This document shows positions 12,531 to 26,500 of a DNA stretch of 64,000 nt, piece by piece (position 1 is the stretch's first letter; each line of letters opens with the position of its first letter). The stretch is from positions 15,868,735-15,932,734 of the forward strand of contig NC_092092.1 of assembly GCF_045679555.1 (NCBI RefSeq), in the 5' to 3' direction. The notes under the pieces are model-generated. The model saw only the letters and a program-made list of their open reading frames with translations. It did no database searches and was not told where the DNA came from. The DNA comes from Salvelinus alpinus. Its lineage: Eukaryota > Chordata > Actinopteri > Salmoniformes > Salmonidae. The position numbers were made by a program, and so were the translations under genes.

Positions 12531-13821
12531 GTCAACAAAGCATGGACTTTCCTCAATAAGAAAATTGCAACAGTGTACAATAGCTCGTTATCATGCATGA
12601 ATTCAGATTCTGTTAGTCTGATTTACATAACCTTGGTAAACAATAAAAGGATAGCCAAACCGGAAGGATTAAAACACCAGGAGGGAGAAAACTTTGTCCT
12701 CACACGGTAAAAATATTTTCTTGGATTCAATAGGATTTGAGTCGACCCATTTTCTGTCTCACACACTGTGATCCAGTTGAGACACTACTTCCTGGATCAG
12801 ACTATCAGATCCCTCCCAGCTACAGTGACTGACCCAGGACCGGCTTCCTCTAGCCTGGATCCTAACCCCATTAGCTCAGTTTCACGTCACTATTTCAGTT
12901 GGGATCCAGGCTAGTTAGGCTCCCTTATTTGTAGCCAACTTTCCAGGTATTAAATCACACTGTATCATCATTCTGAGGCAAGAGGCCATAAATTAATCCT
13001 TCTCAAAGATAATCCATGTCAACCTCACATGTTCTTGTCTATATTAATGTTCTAATCTCCAACACAAAAAGTGATCCTGTCCTGGGAGCTTCGTGTCAGG
13101 TGTTCCATTCGTGTCAGCCATTCTTCAGTTGCCTTGGAGACATCCTCATTGAAGTCTGTGGTTCAACTTCCATCACAAGACTCCCTCAGGTGGCAACATA
13201 TAGAAGTTCAAGTATTTACAATATAAAAACACATGCCTGGACTCCACACTGATCATGTTTGAGCTGAAACAATGGTGAGGGCAGACTACAGTCCGGTTTA
13301 ACCAGGCTACAAAAAACACATGTCTAACATACTGTACTCATGACATTGTTGAGAGTCTTTTGCTTGGATTCAATCCAACAGAGGAAGATTATTAGCGCTC
13401 TTGACATTTAAAGGTAATTTCCGATTGAGCCGACATATGCTGCATTAACCGAGAACGCAGTCTCTGCCCGACGCCGAAACATTGCCTTTAAAAGGGTGCG
13501 TATCTGACAAAGCACCCTGGGATTGAGGTTCAGTACTGTAGCATTACTCAATTAAATATATAATACAGCTGACTATAAAACAAGTATGATTCATCCTTTA
13601 AGAAAAAGACTACAGAAGACTTGCTTCAGTCAAATATACTTTCTTTTTTTAAAGAACATCTTGTCTTAGAGATGCTTCAATCAGTGCAACTTGAGATTTA
13701 TAAAAAAGGTCCTTGGGAGTTAAGCCTCTCTTCATAAACATAGTGGAGTATAATGTGACTCGGAGGGGGAACTTTCATTCTCTCTGTGCAACAGAATAAC
13801 AATAAAACCTAAACAAAAAGA
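12531..13821. other. mostly unique gene-free sequence
   Basis: No gene or RNA is recognised. It contains a 13-bp perfect inverted repeat, CTAGCCTGGATCC at 12850-12862 and its complement at 12902-12914, with a 39-nt spacer, probably a piece of an old DNA element. Confidence 0.5.
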
Positions 13822-15243
13822 TGAATCCTCCTGAACAGAGACAGTAGGTTGAGGATCCTCCTGAACAGAGGCAGTAGGTTGAGGATCCTCCTGAACAGGG
13901 ACAGTAGGTTGAGGATCCTCCTGAACAGGGACAGTAGGTTGAGGATCCTCCTGAACAGGGGCAGTAGGTTGAGGATCCTCCTGAACAGGGGCAGTAGGTT
14001 GAGGATCCTCCTGAACAGAGACAGTAGGTTGAGGATCCTCCTGAACAGGGACAGTAGGTTGAGGATCCTCCTGAACAGGGACAGTAGTAGGTTGAGGATC
14101 CTCCTGAACAGGGACAGTAGTAGGTTGAGGATCCTCCTGAACAGGGACAGTAGTAGGTTGAGGATCCTCCTGAACAGGGACAGTAGTAGGTTGAGGATCC
14201 TCCTGAACAGGGACAGTAGTAGGTTGAGGATCCTCCTGAACAGGGACAGTAGGTTGAGGATCCTCCTGAACAGGGACAGTAGTAGGTTGAGGATCCTCCT
14301 GAACAGGGACAGTAGTAGGTTGAGGATCCTCCTGAACAGGGACAGTAGTAGGTTGAGGATCCTCCTGAACAGGGACAGTAGTAGGTTGAGGATCCTCCTG
14401 AACAGAGACAGTAGGTCGAGGATCCTCCTGAACAGAGACAGTAGGTCGAGGATCCTCCTGAACAGGGACAGTAGGTTGAGGATCCTCCTGAACAGAGACA
14501 GTAGGTTGAGGATCCTCCTGAACAGAGACAGTAGGTTGAGGATCCTCCTGAACAGGGACAATAGGTTGAGGATCCTCCTGAACAGAGGCAGTAGGTTGAG
14601 GATCCTCCTGAACAGGGACAGTAGGTTGAGGATCCTCCTGAACAGGGACAGTAGGTTGAGGATCCTCCTGAACAGGGACAGTAGGTTGAGGATCCTCCTG
14701 AACAGAGACAGTAGGTTGAGGATCCTCCTGAACAGGGACAGTAGTAGGTTGAGGATCCTCCTGAACAGGGACAGTAGTAGGTTGAGGATCCTCCTGAACA
14801 GAGACAGTAGGTTGAGGATCCTCCTGAACAGAGACAGTAGGTTGAGGATCCTCCTGAACAGGGGCAGTAGGTCGAGGATCCTCCTGAACAGGGACAGTAG
14901 GTTGAGGATCCTCCTGAACAGGGACAGTAGGTTGAGGATCCTCCTGAACAGGGACAGTAGGTTGAGGATCCTCCTGAACAGGGACAGTAGGTTGAGGATC
15001 CTCCTGAACAGAGACAATAGGTTGAGGATCCTCCTGAACAGAGACAATAGGTTGAGGATCCTCCTGAACAGAGACAGTAGGTTGAGGATCCTCCTGAACA
15101 GGGACAGTAGTAGGTTGAGGATCCTCCTGAACAGGGACAGTAGTAGGTTGAGGATCCTCCTGAACAGAGACAGTAGGTTGAGGATCCTCCTGAACAGAGA
15201 CAGTAGGTTGAGGATCCTCCTGAACAGGGACAGTAGGTTGAGG
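13822..15243. repeat. minisatellite, 27/30-bp unit, about 50 copies
   Basis: The unit is ggttgaggatcctcctgaac followed by agggacagta. A 30-bp form has one extra gta. Every unit holds the 10-bp palindrome GAGGATCCTC. Both unit lengths are divisible by three, so frames of over 400 codons are open on both strands; these are artefacts. Confidence 0.97.
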
Positions 15244-15550
15244 GCTAGTCCAAATTAGCTCCCTAACCCTTCCCTTTAGCCCTATCCATTGCAGATCTGC
15301 AAGGTGTTAGCCGTGTTAGCCAAGGGGAAGGGGAGTGCATTGGTACCGACTGATTGAATACACTTCTCCCCTGCCGAAGTAAGGAGATACCATCTCAGAC
15401 AAAGGTAGAGGGGTACAACGGGAGATACCATCTCAGACAAATTTGGGGGACCAACAGATCAGAATAGATCAAATACTTTAACATGACATATCCCCGCCAG
15501 TCCACTGTAAACATCCTGCACGTCTAATGTAACGTTAAACATCCTGCATG
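15244..15550. other. gene-free spacer
   Basis: A non-array stretch with a short duplicated gagataccatctcagacaaa motif (about 15384 and 15422). No gene is seen. It probably includes dispersed repeat remnants. Confidence 0.4.
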
Positions 15551-16420
15551 TGGCTTTAAGAAGTTAAAAACGGTGGTAGCTAGTCGCTAGCTAGGATGCT
15601 ATTCTCAGAGGCTTTAAGAAGTTAACAACGGTGGTAGCTAGCAGCTAGCTAGGATGCTATTCTCAGAGGCTTTAAGAAGTTAAAAACGGTGGTAGCTAGT
15701 CGCTACCTAGGATGCTATTCTCAGTGGCTTTATGAAGTTAACAACGGTGGTAGCTAGCAGCTAGCTAGGATGCTATTCTCAGTGGCTTTATGAAGTTAAC
15801 AACGGTGGTAGCTAGTCGCTACCTAGGATGCTATTCTCAGTGGCTTTATGAAGTTAACAACGGTGGTAGCTAGCAGCTAGCTAGGATGCTATTCTCAGTG
15901 GCTTTATGAAGTTAACAACGGTGGTAGCTAGCAGCTAGCTAGGATGCTATTCTCAGTGGCTTTAAGAAGTTAAAAACGGTGGTAGCTAGTCGCTACCTAG
16001 GATGCTATTCTCAGTGGCTTTATGAAGTTAACAACGGTGGTAGCTAGCAGCTAGCTAGGATGCTATTCTCAGTGGCTTTATGAAGTTAACAACGGTGGTA
16101 GCTAGCAGCTAGCTAGGATGCTATTCTCAGTGGCTTTATGAAGTTAACAACGGTGGTAGCTAGCAGCTAGCTAGGATGCTATTCTCAGTGGCTTTATGAA
16201 GTTAACAACGGTGGTAGCTAGCAGCTAGCTAGGATGCTATTCTCAGTGGCTTTATGAAGTTAACAACGGTGGTAGCTAGCAGCTAGCTAGGATGCTATTC
16301 TCAGTGGCTTTATGAAATTAACAACGATGGTAGCTAGCAGCTAGCTAGGATGCTATTCTCAGTGGCTTTATGAAGTTAACAACGGTGGTAGCTAGCAACT
16401 AGCTAGGATGCTATTCTCAG
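15551..16420. repeat. minisatellite, 58-bp unit, about 15 copies
   Basis: The unit contains ggctttatgaagttaacaac, ggtggtagctagcagctagc and taggatgctattctcagt. Two sub-types differ at agcagctagc versus agtcgctacc. It lies downstream of the probable memo1 poly(A) site. Confidence 0.96.
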
Positions 16421-16573
16421 AGGCCCAAAAGGCACCCTCCGGGCTCGGGTCCAAAGTAGAGCCATTTGGGCCGGGGTTTTACTACCAGGACATTATCATA
16501 GATTGTAAAGCAGTCAGTCAAAACTCATTTCATTGTCATCATTTCAGTAAAATAACCATTTACACCTGCAGGT

Positions 16574-16579
16574 TTTATT
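16574..16579 (-). terminator. memo1: candidate memo1 polyadenylation signal AATAAA
   Basis: Minus-strand AATAAA about 840 nt downstream of the memo1 stop codon. It is the clearest canonical signal I found before the 58-bp array. Assignment is by position only. Confidence 0.4.
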
Positions 16580-17420
16580 ATTCCTTTAGTGAGATCACAT
16601 GAGGTCTGCAAACAGTGCACATGTAAAGATAACTTAATGCTTATACCTTATTTGAAAGTTTAATAATCATTTTAAATGTCTTGTTCAGGAAAACAACAGG
16701 GTCATAAGGAACAAGTCGAGTCCCTAAACGAACCCCAAATACTCCCCCATTACCATCCTCCACCCCGGGTGACAATAACCAAAACACCCCTTCCCCTCCG
16801 ACACAAAAATCACCCCCAAAATGCAACTGCACTTCAAGCAAAAGGTTTCAACCAAAAAAATGTCTCCGACACTTAAAACTGAGGAGGAGGAGGGTGAGGA
16901 GAGGGGGAGCGGTGGGGAAAAGATAGGACAATCATTTCAGGAGGGTGAGGAGAGGGGGAGCGGTGGGGAAAAGAGAAAGGTAAGAGACTCGTTTCTAAAG
17001 CGTTGTTGGATATAATCTCTCTTCTCATTGGCTGGCGGAGTCAGGGTGTATGCAGGTCGTCGTTATGGCAATAGAGGGTCAGGGGTTCGGAGGTACAGTG
17101 GCCCTGGGAAGGTGTGTGTCCTAAAAGGCACCCTATTCCCTATATAGTGCACTACTTTTGACCAGAGCCCTATGGAACCCTAGTCCCTATATAGTGCACT
17201 ACTTTTGACCAGAGCCCTATGGACCCTGCGATAGACAAGTGTCCTGTCCAAGGGCTTTACTTGCACATCAAACTCTCTCTCTCACACTACACCAACAGGA
17301 GATTGGGCCCATAGGGCAGGAGGAGCCTTGTCTGGCTTGGACACGACTACTATCGACCCTGGTCAAAAAGTACTATATAGTGAAGAGGGTGCCATTTGGG
17401 AATGTCCGAGGTGGACCACA
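16580..17420 (-). other. memo1: probable memo1 3' untranslated region with repeat fragments
   Basis: Sequence after the memo1 stop. It includes two direct copies of a purine-rich block with gaggagagggggagcggtgg (around 16890 and 16943). It also has dispersed-repeat fragments at 17108-17232 (agtgcactacttttgaccag twice) and 17345-17405 (gtgccatttggga), the last only about 15 nt from the stop codon. Confidence 0.5.
17108..17232. repeat. dispersed repeat with internal 56-bp duplication
   Basis: Contains aaaggcaccctattccctat and then two copies of tatagtgcactacttttgac plus cagagccctatgga. It is the same family as at 7228 and 43358. Confidence 0.65.
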
Positions 17421-17552
17421 TCAATGTACAATGAGGGCCCCGGCTGCGTAGCTAACAGAGCTGTCCTGCCAGTTCCTGCACTGGGACGACTGGGCATAGT
17501 TCAGGAAGGAGAACTTCATCTCTGTTCCACTCGTCCTCAGCTCAGACACGGC
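17421..17552 (-). CDS. memo1: memo1 coding exon 9 with stop
   Basis: Acceptor TGTTGTCCAG, 43 codons plus TGA at 17423-17421. It encodes [20 protein letters not shown] and ends [10 protein letters not shown], the conserved C-terminus of MEMO1. Confidence 0.96.
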   Translation of the reverse strand, partial: AVSELRTSGTEMKFSFLNYAQSSQCRNWQDSSVSYAAGALIVH

Positions 17553-20500
17553 CTGGACAACACAGCAGGAAGAAAGAAAGCAACAGTCAGATGTATACTA
17601 CCGTTCAAAAGTTTACGGTCAGTTTGAAATGTCCTTGTTTTTTGAAAGAAAAGCCCTTTTTTTTTTGTCCATTAAAATAACATCGTACAGAGGCCCATTA
17701 TCAGCAACCATTACTCCTGTGTTCCAATGGGGCCTCCCACTCCTCGTTCTATTCTGGTTAGAGCCAGTTTGTGCTGTTCTGTGAAGGGAGTAGTACACAG
17801 CGTTGTACGAGATCTTCAGTTTCTTGGCAATTTCTCTCATGGAATAGCCTTCATTTCTCAGAACAACAATAGACTGACGAGTTTCAGAAGAAAGTTCTTT
17901 GTTTCTGGCCATTTTGAGCCTGTAATCGAACCCACAAATGCTGATGCTCCAGATGCTCAACTAGTCTAAAGGACAGTTTTATTGCTTCTTTAATCAGAAC
18001 AACAGTTTTCAGCTGTGCTAACATAATTGCAAAAGGGTTTTCTAATGATCAATTAGCCTTTTAAAATGATAAACTTGGATTTGCTAACACAACGTGCCAT
18101 TGGAACACAGCCGTTTCCAGCTACAATAGTCATTTATAACATTAACAATGTCTACACTGTATTTCTGATCAATTTGATGTTATTTTAAAATGGACAAAAG
18201 TGCTTCTCTTTCAAAAACAAGGAACTGTTTAAGCAAACTTTTGAACGGTAGTGTACATCACATGACACAGGAACAGTCAGATATACAACACATGACACAG
18301 GAACAGTCAGATATACATCACATGACACAGGAACAGTCAGATATACATCACATGACACAGGAACAGTCAGATATACATCACATGACACAGGAACAGTCAG
18401 ATATACATCACATGATACAGGAACAGTCAGATATACATCAGGACACAGGAACAGTCAGATATACATCACATGACACAGGAACAGTCAGATATACATCACA
18501 TGACACAGGAACAGTCAGATATACAACACATGACACAGGAACAGTCAGATATACATCACATGACACAGCAACAGTCAGATATACATCACATGACACAGGA
18601 ACAGTCAGATATACATCACATGACACAGGAACAGTCAGATATACACATCACATGACACAGGAACAGTCAGATATACACATCACATGACACAGGAACAGTC
18701 AGATATACACATCACATGACACAGGAACAGTCAGATATACACATCACATGACACAGGAACAGTCAGATATACACATCACATGACACAGGAACAGTCAGAT
18801 ATACACATCACATGACACAGGAACAGTCAGATATACATCACATGATACAGGAACAGTCAGATATACATCACATGACACAGGAACAGTCAGATATACATCA
18901 CATGACACAGGAACAGTCAGATATACATCACGACACATGCCTGTGTGCAAGAGGATCTGTATAACTAACAAAGGTGTTCTGTAGATGTCAGATGATAATG
19001 TGGTTGTTGTCGTTATGACTCACGTTTAGCAGCACTCCAATAGGATGACGTCCACAGATGGTGTTGTGGTATTTCTTCAAGTAGTTGGTGAAGGACATAG
19101 GGTCCAGTGTTTCTATAATGCCCATACCCTGGAGAGACAAGAGAGAGGGGTTTAGAACCCAGTCTGATACCCCTAACAGTTAACTATATAACCCTAACCC
19201 TGGAGAGACAAGAGAGAGGGGTTTAGAACCCAGTCTGATACCCCTAACAGTTAACTATATAACCCTAACCCTGGAGAGACAAGAGAGAGGGGTTTAGAAC
19301 CCAGTCTGATACCCCTAACAGTTAACTATATAACCCTAACCCTGGAGAGACAGAGAGAGAGGGGTTTAGAACCCAGTCTGATACCCCTAACAGTTAACTA
19401 TATAACCCTAACCCTGGAGAGACAAGAGAGAGGGGTTTAGAACCCAGTCTGATACCCCTAACAGTTAACTATATAACCCTAACCCTGGAGAGACGAGAGA
19501 GAGAGGGGTTTAGAACCCAGTCTGATACCCCTAACAGTTAACTATATAACCCTAACCCTGGAGAGACAAGAGAGAGGGGTTTAGAACCCAGTCTGATACC
19601 CCTAACAGTTAACTATATAACCCTAACCCTGGAGAGACAAGAGAGAGGGGTTTAGAACCCAGTCTGATACCCCTAACAGTTAACTATATAACCCTAACCC
19701 TGGAGAGACAAGAGAGAGGGGTTTAGAACCCAGTCTGATACCCCTAACAGTTAACTATATAACCCTAACCCTGGAGAGACAAGAGAGAGGGGTTTAGAAC
19801 CCAGTCTGATACCCCTAACAGTTAACTATATAACCCTAACCCTGGAGAGACGAGAGAGAGAGGGGTTTAGAACCCAGTCTGATACCCCTAACAGTTAACT
19901 ATATAACCCTAACCCTGGAGAGACAAGAGAGAGGGGTTTAGAACCCAGTCTGATACCCCTAACAGTTAACTATATAACCCTAACCCTGGAGAGACAAGAG
20001 AGAGGGGTTTAGAACCCAGTCTGATACCCCTAACAGTTAACTATATAACCCTAACCCTGGAGAGACAAGAGAGAGGGGTTTAGAACCCAGTCTGATACCC
20101 CTAACAGTTAACTATATAACCCTAACCCTGGAGAGACAAGAGAGAGGGGTTTAGAACCCAGTCTGATACCCCTAACAGTTAACTATATAACCCTAACCCT
20201 GGAGAGACAGAGAGAGAGCGGTTTAGAACCCAGTCTGATACCCCTAACAGTTAACTATATAACCCTAACCCTGGAGAGACAAGAGAGAGGGGTTTAGAAC
20301 CCAGTCTGATACCCCTAACAGTTAACTATATAACCCTAACCCTGGAGAGACAAGAGAGAGGGGTTTAGAACCCAGTCTGATACCCCTAACAGTTAACTAT
20401 ATAACCCTAACCCTGGAGAGACAAGAGAGAGGGGTTTAGAACCCAGTCTGATACCCCTAACAGTTAACTATATAACCCTAACCCTGGAGAGACAAGAGAG

Positions 20501-23500
20501 AGGGGTTTAGAACCCAGTCTGATACCCCTAACAGTTAACTATATAACCCTAATCCTGGAGAGACGCGAGAGAGGGGTTTAGAACCCAGTCTGATACCCCT
20601 AACAGTTAGCTATATAACCCTAACCCTGGAGAGACAAGAGAGAGGGGTTTAGAACCCAGTCTGATACCCCTAACAGTTAGCTACAGTACCGGTCAAAAGT
20701 TGACACACCTATTCATTATAGGATTTTTCTTGATTTTTACTATTTTCTACATTATAGAATAGTAGTGAAGACATCACAACTACGAAATAACACAAATGGA
20801 TCATGAAGTAACCAAGAAAGTGTTTTCTTCAAAGTAGCCACCCTTTCTTTGCCTTGATGACAGCTTTGCACACTCTTGGCATTCTCTCAACCAGCTTCAT
20901 GAGGTAGTCACCTGGAATGCATTTCAATTAAAAGGTGTGCCTTGCTAAAAGTGAATTTGTGGAATTTATTTCCTTCTTTAATGCGTTTGAGCCAATCAGT
21001 TGTGTTGTGACAAGGTAGGGATGGTATACAGAAGATAGCCCTATTTAGTAAAAGACCAAGTCCATATTATGGTAAGAACAGCTAAAATAAGCAAAGAGAA
21101 ACGACAGTCCATCATTACTTTAAGACATGAAGGTCAGTCAAAACGTAAACTTCAAGAACTTTGAACGTTTTTTCAAGTGCAGTCGCAAAAACCATCAAGC
21201 GTTGTGATGAAACTGGCTCTCATGAGGACCGCCGCAGGAAAGGAAGACACAGAGTTACCTCTGCTGCAGAGGATAAGGTCATTAGAGTTACCAGCCTCAG
21301 AAATTGCAGCCCACATAAATGCTTCACAGAGTTCAAGTAACAGACACATCTCAACATTAACTGTTCAGAGGAGACTGTGTGAATCAGGCCTTCATGGTCG
21401 AATTGCTGCAAAGAAACCACTACTAAAGGACACCAATAAGAAGAGACTTGTTGGGCCAAGAAACACGAGCAATGGACATTAGACCGGTGGAAATCTGTCA
21501 TTTGGTCTGATGAGTGCAAATGTGAGATTTTTGGTTCCAACCACTGTGTCTTTGTGAGACGCAGAACGGATGATCTCCGCATGTGTATTTCCCACCGTGA
21601 AGCATGGAGGAGGAGGTGTGACTGTCTGTGAGTTATTTAGAATTCAAAGCACACTTAACCAGCATGGCTACCACAGCATTCTGCAGCGATACGCCATCAC
21701 ATCTGGTTTGCGCTTAGTGGGACTATCATTTGTTTTTCAACTGGACAATGACCCAACACACCTTCAGGCTGTGTAAGGCCTATTTGACCAAGAAGGAGAG
21801 TGATGGAGTGCTGCATCAGATGACCTGGCCTCCGCAATCACCCGACCTCAACCCAATTGAGCTGGTTTGGGATGAGTTGGACCGCAGAGTGAAAGAAAAG
21901 CAGCCAACAAGGAAAAGCATTCCAGGTGAAGCTGGTTGAGAGAATGTCAAGAGTGTGCAACGCTGTCATCAAGGAGGCAAAGGGTGGCTACTTGGAAGAA
22001 TCTCAAATATGAAGTGGAAACGTCTTGGAGCAATGATGGCTCAGCCGCGAAGTGGTCGGCCACACAAGCTCACAGAACAGGACCGCTGAGGGCTGAAGCG
22101 CATAAAAATCGTCTGTCCTCAGTTGCAACCCTCACTACCGAGTTCCAAACTGGCTCTGGAAGCAACGTCAGCACAATAACTGTTGGTCGGGAGCTTCATG
22201 AAATGGGTTTCCGTGGCCAAGCAGCCGCACACAAGCCTAAGATCACCATGCGCAATGCCAAGCGTTGGCTAGAGTGGTGTAAAGCTCGCCGCCATTGGAC
22301 TCTGGAAACATCTTCTCTGGAGTGATGAATCACGCATCACCATCTGGCAGTCCAACGGACTAATCTGGGTTTGGATACCAGGCGAACACCACCTGCCCGA
22401 AAGCATAGTGCCAAGTGTAAAGTTTGGTGGAGGAGGGTTAATGGTCTGGGGCTGTTTTTCATGGTTCAGGCCCCTTAGTTCCAGTGAAGGAATCTTAATA
22501 CTACAGCATACAATGTAATTATAGATGATTCTGTGGTGGCAACAGTTTGGGGAAGGCCCTTTCCAGTTTCAGCATGACGATGCCCCGGTGCACAAAGCGA
22601 GGTCCATACAGAAACAGTTTGTTGAGATCGGTGTGGAAGAACTTGACTGGCCTGCACAGAGCCCTGACCTCAACCCCATCGAACACCTTTGGGATGAATT
22701 GGAAAGCCAACTGCCAGCCAGGTCTTATCGCCCAACATCAGTGCCTGACCTCACTAATGCTCTTATGGCTGAATGGAAGCAAGTCCCCACAGCAATGTTC
22801 CAACATCTAGTGGAAAGACTTCCCAGAAGAGTGGAGGCTGATACAGCAGCAAAGGAGGGACCAACTTCATATTAATGCCCATGATTTTGGAATGAGATGT
22901 TTGACGAGCAGGTGTCCACATACTTTTGGTCAAGTAGTGTATTTTACATATGTTATTGCAGGTGTAGCGAAACGTTTATGTTCCTAGCTTCAACAGTGCA
23001 GTAAATACTTAACAATATAAGCAAATCCCAAAAAACAGAAGAGAACGGAATTAAGAAATATAGAAATATTAGAACAAGCAATGTCAGAGTCCGGGAATAT
23101 ATAAAAACAGATATGATGGTGTGTATAGACATCTTTCATGTTACTGCCTAGAAAGACCTGAATATCACAATGTGTTTACCATTTTATCAAGGTGTTCAAT
23201 CGATCTGTGGATCTCTCCTTGAGCCTCGTCATAGTACGTGTAACGGAACCGTTGACCTGTGGGAAGGAGGTAAACATATTAACCGTTGGCCTGTGGGAAA
23301 GAGGTAAACATATTAACCTTTGACCTGTGGGAAGGAGGTAGACATATTAACCTTTGACCTGTGGGAAGGAGGTAAACATATTAACCTTTGACCTGTGGGA
23401 AGGAGGTAAACATATTAACCGTTGACCTGTGGGAAGGAGGTAAACATATTAACCGTTGACCTGTGGGAAGGAGGTAGACATATTAACCTTTGACCTGTGG

Positions 23501-26500
23501 GAAAGAGGTAAACATATTAACCCTTGACCTGTGGGAAAGAGGTAAACATATTAACCTTTGACCTGTGGGAAAGAGGTAAACATATTAACCTTTGACCTGT
23601 GGGAAGGAGGTAGACATATTAACCTTTGACCTGTGGGAAGGAGGTAAACATATTAACCTTTGACCTGTGGGAAGGAGGTAGACATATTAACCGTTGGCCT
23701 GTGGGAAGGAGGTAAACAAATTAACCTTTGACCTGTGGGAAGGAGGTAGACATATTAACCGTTGGCCTGTGGGAAGGAGGTAAACATATTAACCTTTGAC
23801 CTGTGGGAAGGAGGTAGACATATTAACCGTTGGCCTGTGGGAAGGAGGTAAACATATTAACCTTTGACCTGTGGGAAGGAGGTAGACATATTAACCGTTG
23901 GCCTGTGGGAAGGAGGTAGACATATTAACCGTTGACCTGTGGGAAAGAGGTAAACATATTAACCGTTGACCTGTGGGAAGGAGGTAGACATATTAACCTT
24001 TGACCTGTGGGAAGGAGGTAAACATATTAACCGTTGACCTGTGGGAAAGAGGTAAACATATTAACCGTTGACCTGTGGGAAGGAGGTAAACATATTAACC
24101 GTTGACCTGTGGGAAGGAGGTAAACATATTAACCTTTGACCTGTGGGAAGGAGGTAGACATATTAACCTTTGACCTGTGGGAAGGAGGTAAACATATTAA
24201 CCTTTGACCTGTGGGAAGGAGGTAAACATATTAACCTTTGACCTGTGGGAAAGAGGTAGACATATTAACCGTTGGCCTGTGGGAAGGAGGTAAACATATT
24301 AACCTTTGACCTGTGGGAAGGAGGTAAACATATTAACCGTTGGCCTGTGGGAAGGAGGTAAACAAATTAACCTTTGACCTGTGGGAAAGAGGTAAACATA
24401 TTAACCGTTGACCTGTGGGAAGGAGGTAGACATATTAACCTTTGACCTGTGGGAAAGAGGTAAACATATTAACCTTTGGCCTGTGGGAAGGAGGTAGACA
24501 TATTAACCTTTGACCTGTGGGAAGGAGGTAGACATATTAACCTTTGACCTGTGGGAAGGAGGTAAACATATTAACCTTTGACCTGTGGGAAAGAGGTAAA
24601 CATATTAACCCTTGACCTGTGGGAAGGAGGTAAACATATTAACCCTTGACCTGTGGGAAAGAGGTAAACATATTAACCGTTGGCCTGTGGGAAGGAGGTA
24701 AACATATTAACCTTTGACCTGTGGGAAAGAGGTAAACATATTAACCCTTGACCTGTGGGAAAGAGGTAAACATATTAACCCTTGACCTGTGGGAAGGAGG
24801 TAAACATATTAACCCTTGACCTGTGGGAAAGAGGTAAACATATTAACCGTTGGCCTGTGGGAAGGAGGTAAACATATTAACCTTTGACCTGTGGGAAGGA
24901 GGTAAACATATTAACCCTTGACCTGTGGGAAAGAGGTAAACATATTAACCCTTGACCTGTGGGAAGGAGGTAGACAAATTAACCTTTGACCTGTGGGAAG
25001 GAGGTAGACAAATTAACCGTTGGCCTGTGGGAAGGAGGTAAACATATTAACCTTTGACCTGTGGGAAGGAGGTAGACAAATTAACCGTTGACCTGTGGGA
25101 AGGAGGTAAACATATTAACCTTTGACCTGTGGGAAAGAGGTAAACATATTAACCTTTGACCTGTGGGAAGGAGGTAAACATATTAACCCTTAAATCATAC
25201 ATTTTCATCACTAATTGTGTATAAAATGGGAAATTACAAGGTTGACAAATGTTGACGTCTAAAATAGCATTTTAGAATGATGAATTTACTAATGTTTAAA
25301 ACTTTTAGGAACACTTGAAAAATATGCAGGTGGTTGAGTTGCCCATTAAAGGAATGATATTTAGTCAAAGGTGGCTATTATGGACAACGGAGGACTATAG
25401 TTATGGGATTGGTTAGTCTGTCATATCCATATTAGTATTTACTGTCTGTTATCTTCAAAATCTTTCACAATATTATTCAGTACATTTTACTTGTACTAAG
25501 CATTTAAAACTGTAATTAATTTACATATACAGTGAGCTCCAAAAGTGAAGTAGTGACATGTGTAGTTTTGTCCCTGTCCTCCAGCACTTTAGATTGGAAA
25601 TGATACAATGACGGCGAGGTTACAGTGCAGACTGTCAGCTTTAATCAGAGGGTATTTTCATCCACATCGGGTGAAGCATTTACAATTTACAGGACTTATT
25701 GTACATGGGTACACCCCCATTTTAAGGGACCAACAGTATTATGACTACCTTTTGGATGCTTTTGCTGGTTGTTTTGGTTGTTTTCAGATTATGTTGTGCC
25801 CAATAGAAATGAATGGTAAATAATGTATTATTTACCCCAGGAAGAGTAGCTGCCGCCTTGGCAGGAACTAATGGGGATCCATAATAAATACAAATATAAA
25901 TAAGAATAGAATACATTTATAAACACTTCTACATTAATGTGGATGCTACCATGATTACAGATAATCCTGAATCAGTCGTGAATAATAAAATGGGTGAGAA
26001 AGTTAGACGCACAAATATCACAGAGCAAAACAATGCTAACCTCTGTTGTTATTGTGAGAGGTTAGCAAAACAATGCTAACCTCTGTTGTTATTGTGAGAG
26101 GTTAGCAAAACAATGCTAACCTCTCTTGTTATTGTGAGAGGTTAGCAAAACAATGCTAACCTCTGTTGTTATTGTGAGAGTTTAGCAAAACAATGCTAAC
26201 CTCTGTTGTTATTGTGAGAGGTTAGCAAAACAATGCTAACCTCTGTTATTATTGTGAGAGGTTAGCAAAACAATGCTAACCTCTGTTGTTATTGTGAGAG
26301 GTTAGCAAAACAATGCTAACCTCTGTTGTTATTGTGAGAGGTTAGCAAAACAATGCTAACCTCTGTTGTTATTGTGAGAGGTTAGCAAAACAATGCTAAC
26401 CTCTGTTGTTATTGTGAGAGGTTAGCAAAACAATGCTAACCTCTGTTGTTATTGTGAGAGGTTAGCAAAACAATGCTAACCTCTGTTGTTATTGTGAGAG

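Larger units (their letters stand above)
20682..22941 (+). mobile_element. chimera of two Tc1-like transposons in memo1 intron 7
   Basis: The left end CAGTACCGGTCAAAAGTTG (from 20684) and the right end acttttggtcaagtagtg belong to two different Tc1 families; each is flanked by TA. The first family supplies about 20684-22012, the second about 22005-22939. They join near 22005-22015 at caaatatgaag, sequence plausible in both. The left piece lacks its right end and the right piece its left end. Confidence 0.85.

Noticed and set aside
13809-15258. Frames of 412 and 469 codons on opposite strands
   Set aside because: Both come from the 27/30-bp array. Frames open on both strands at once are expected from the unit length.
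18256-18932. CRISPR-like regular repeat
   Set aside because: Direct tandem units without unique spacers, in an intron of a vertebrate gene.
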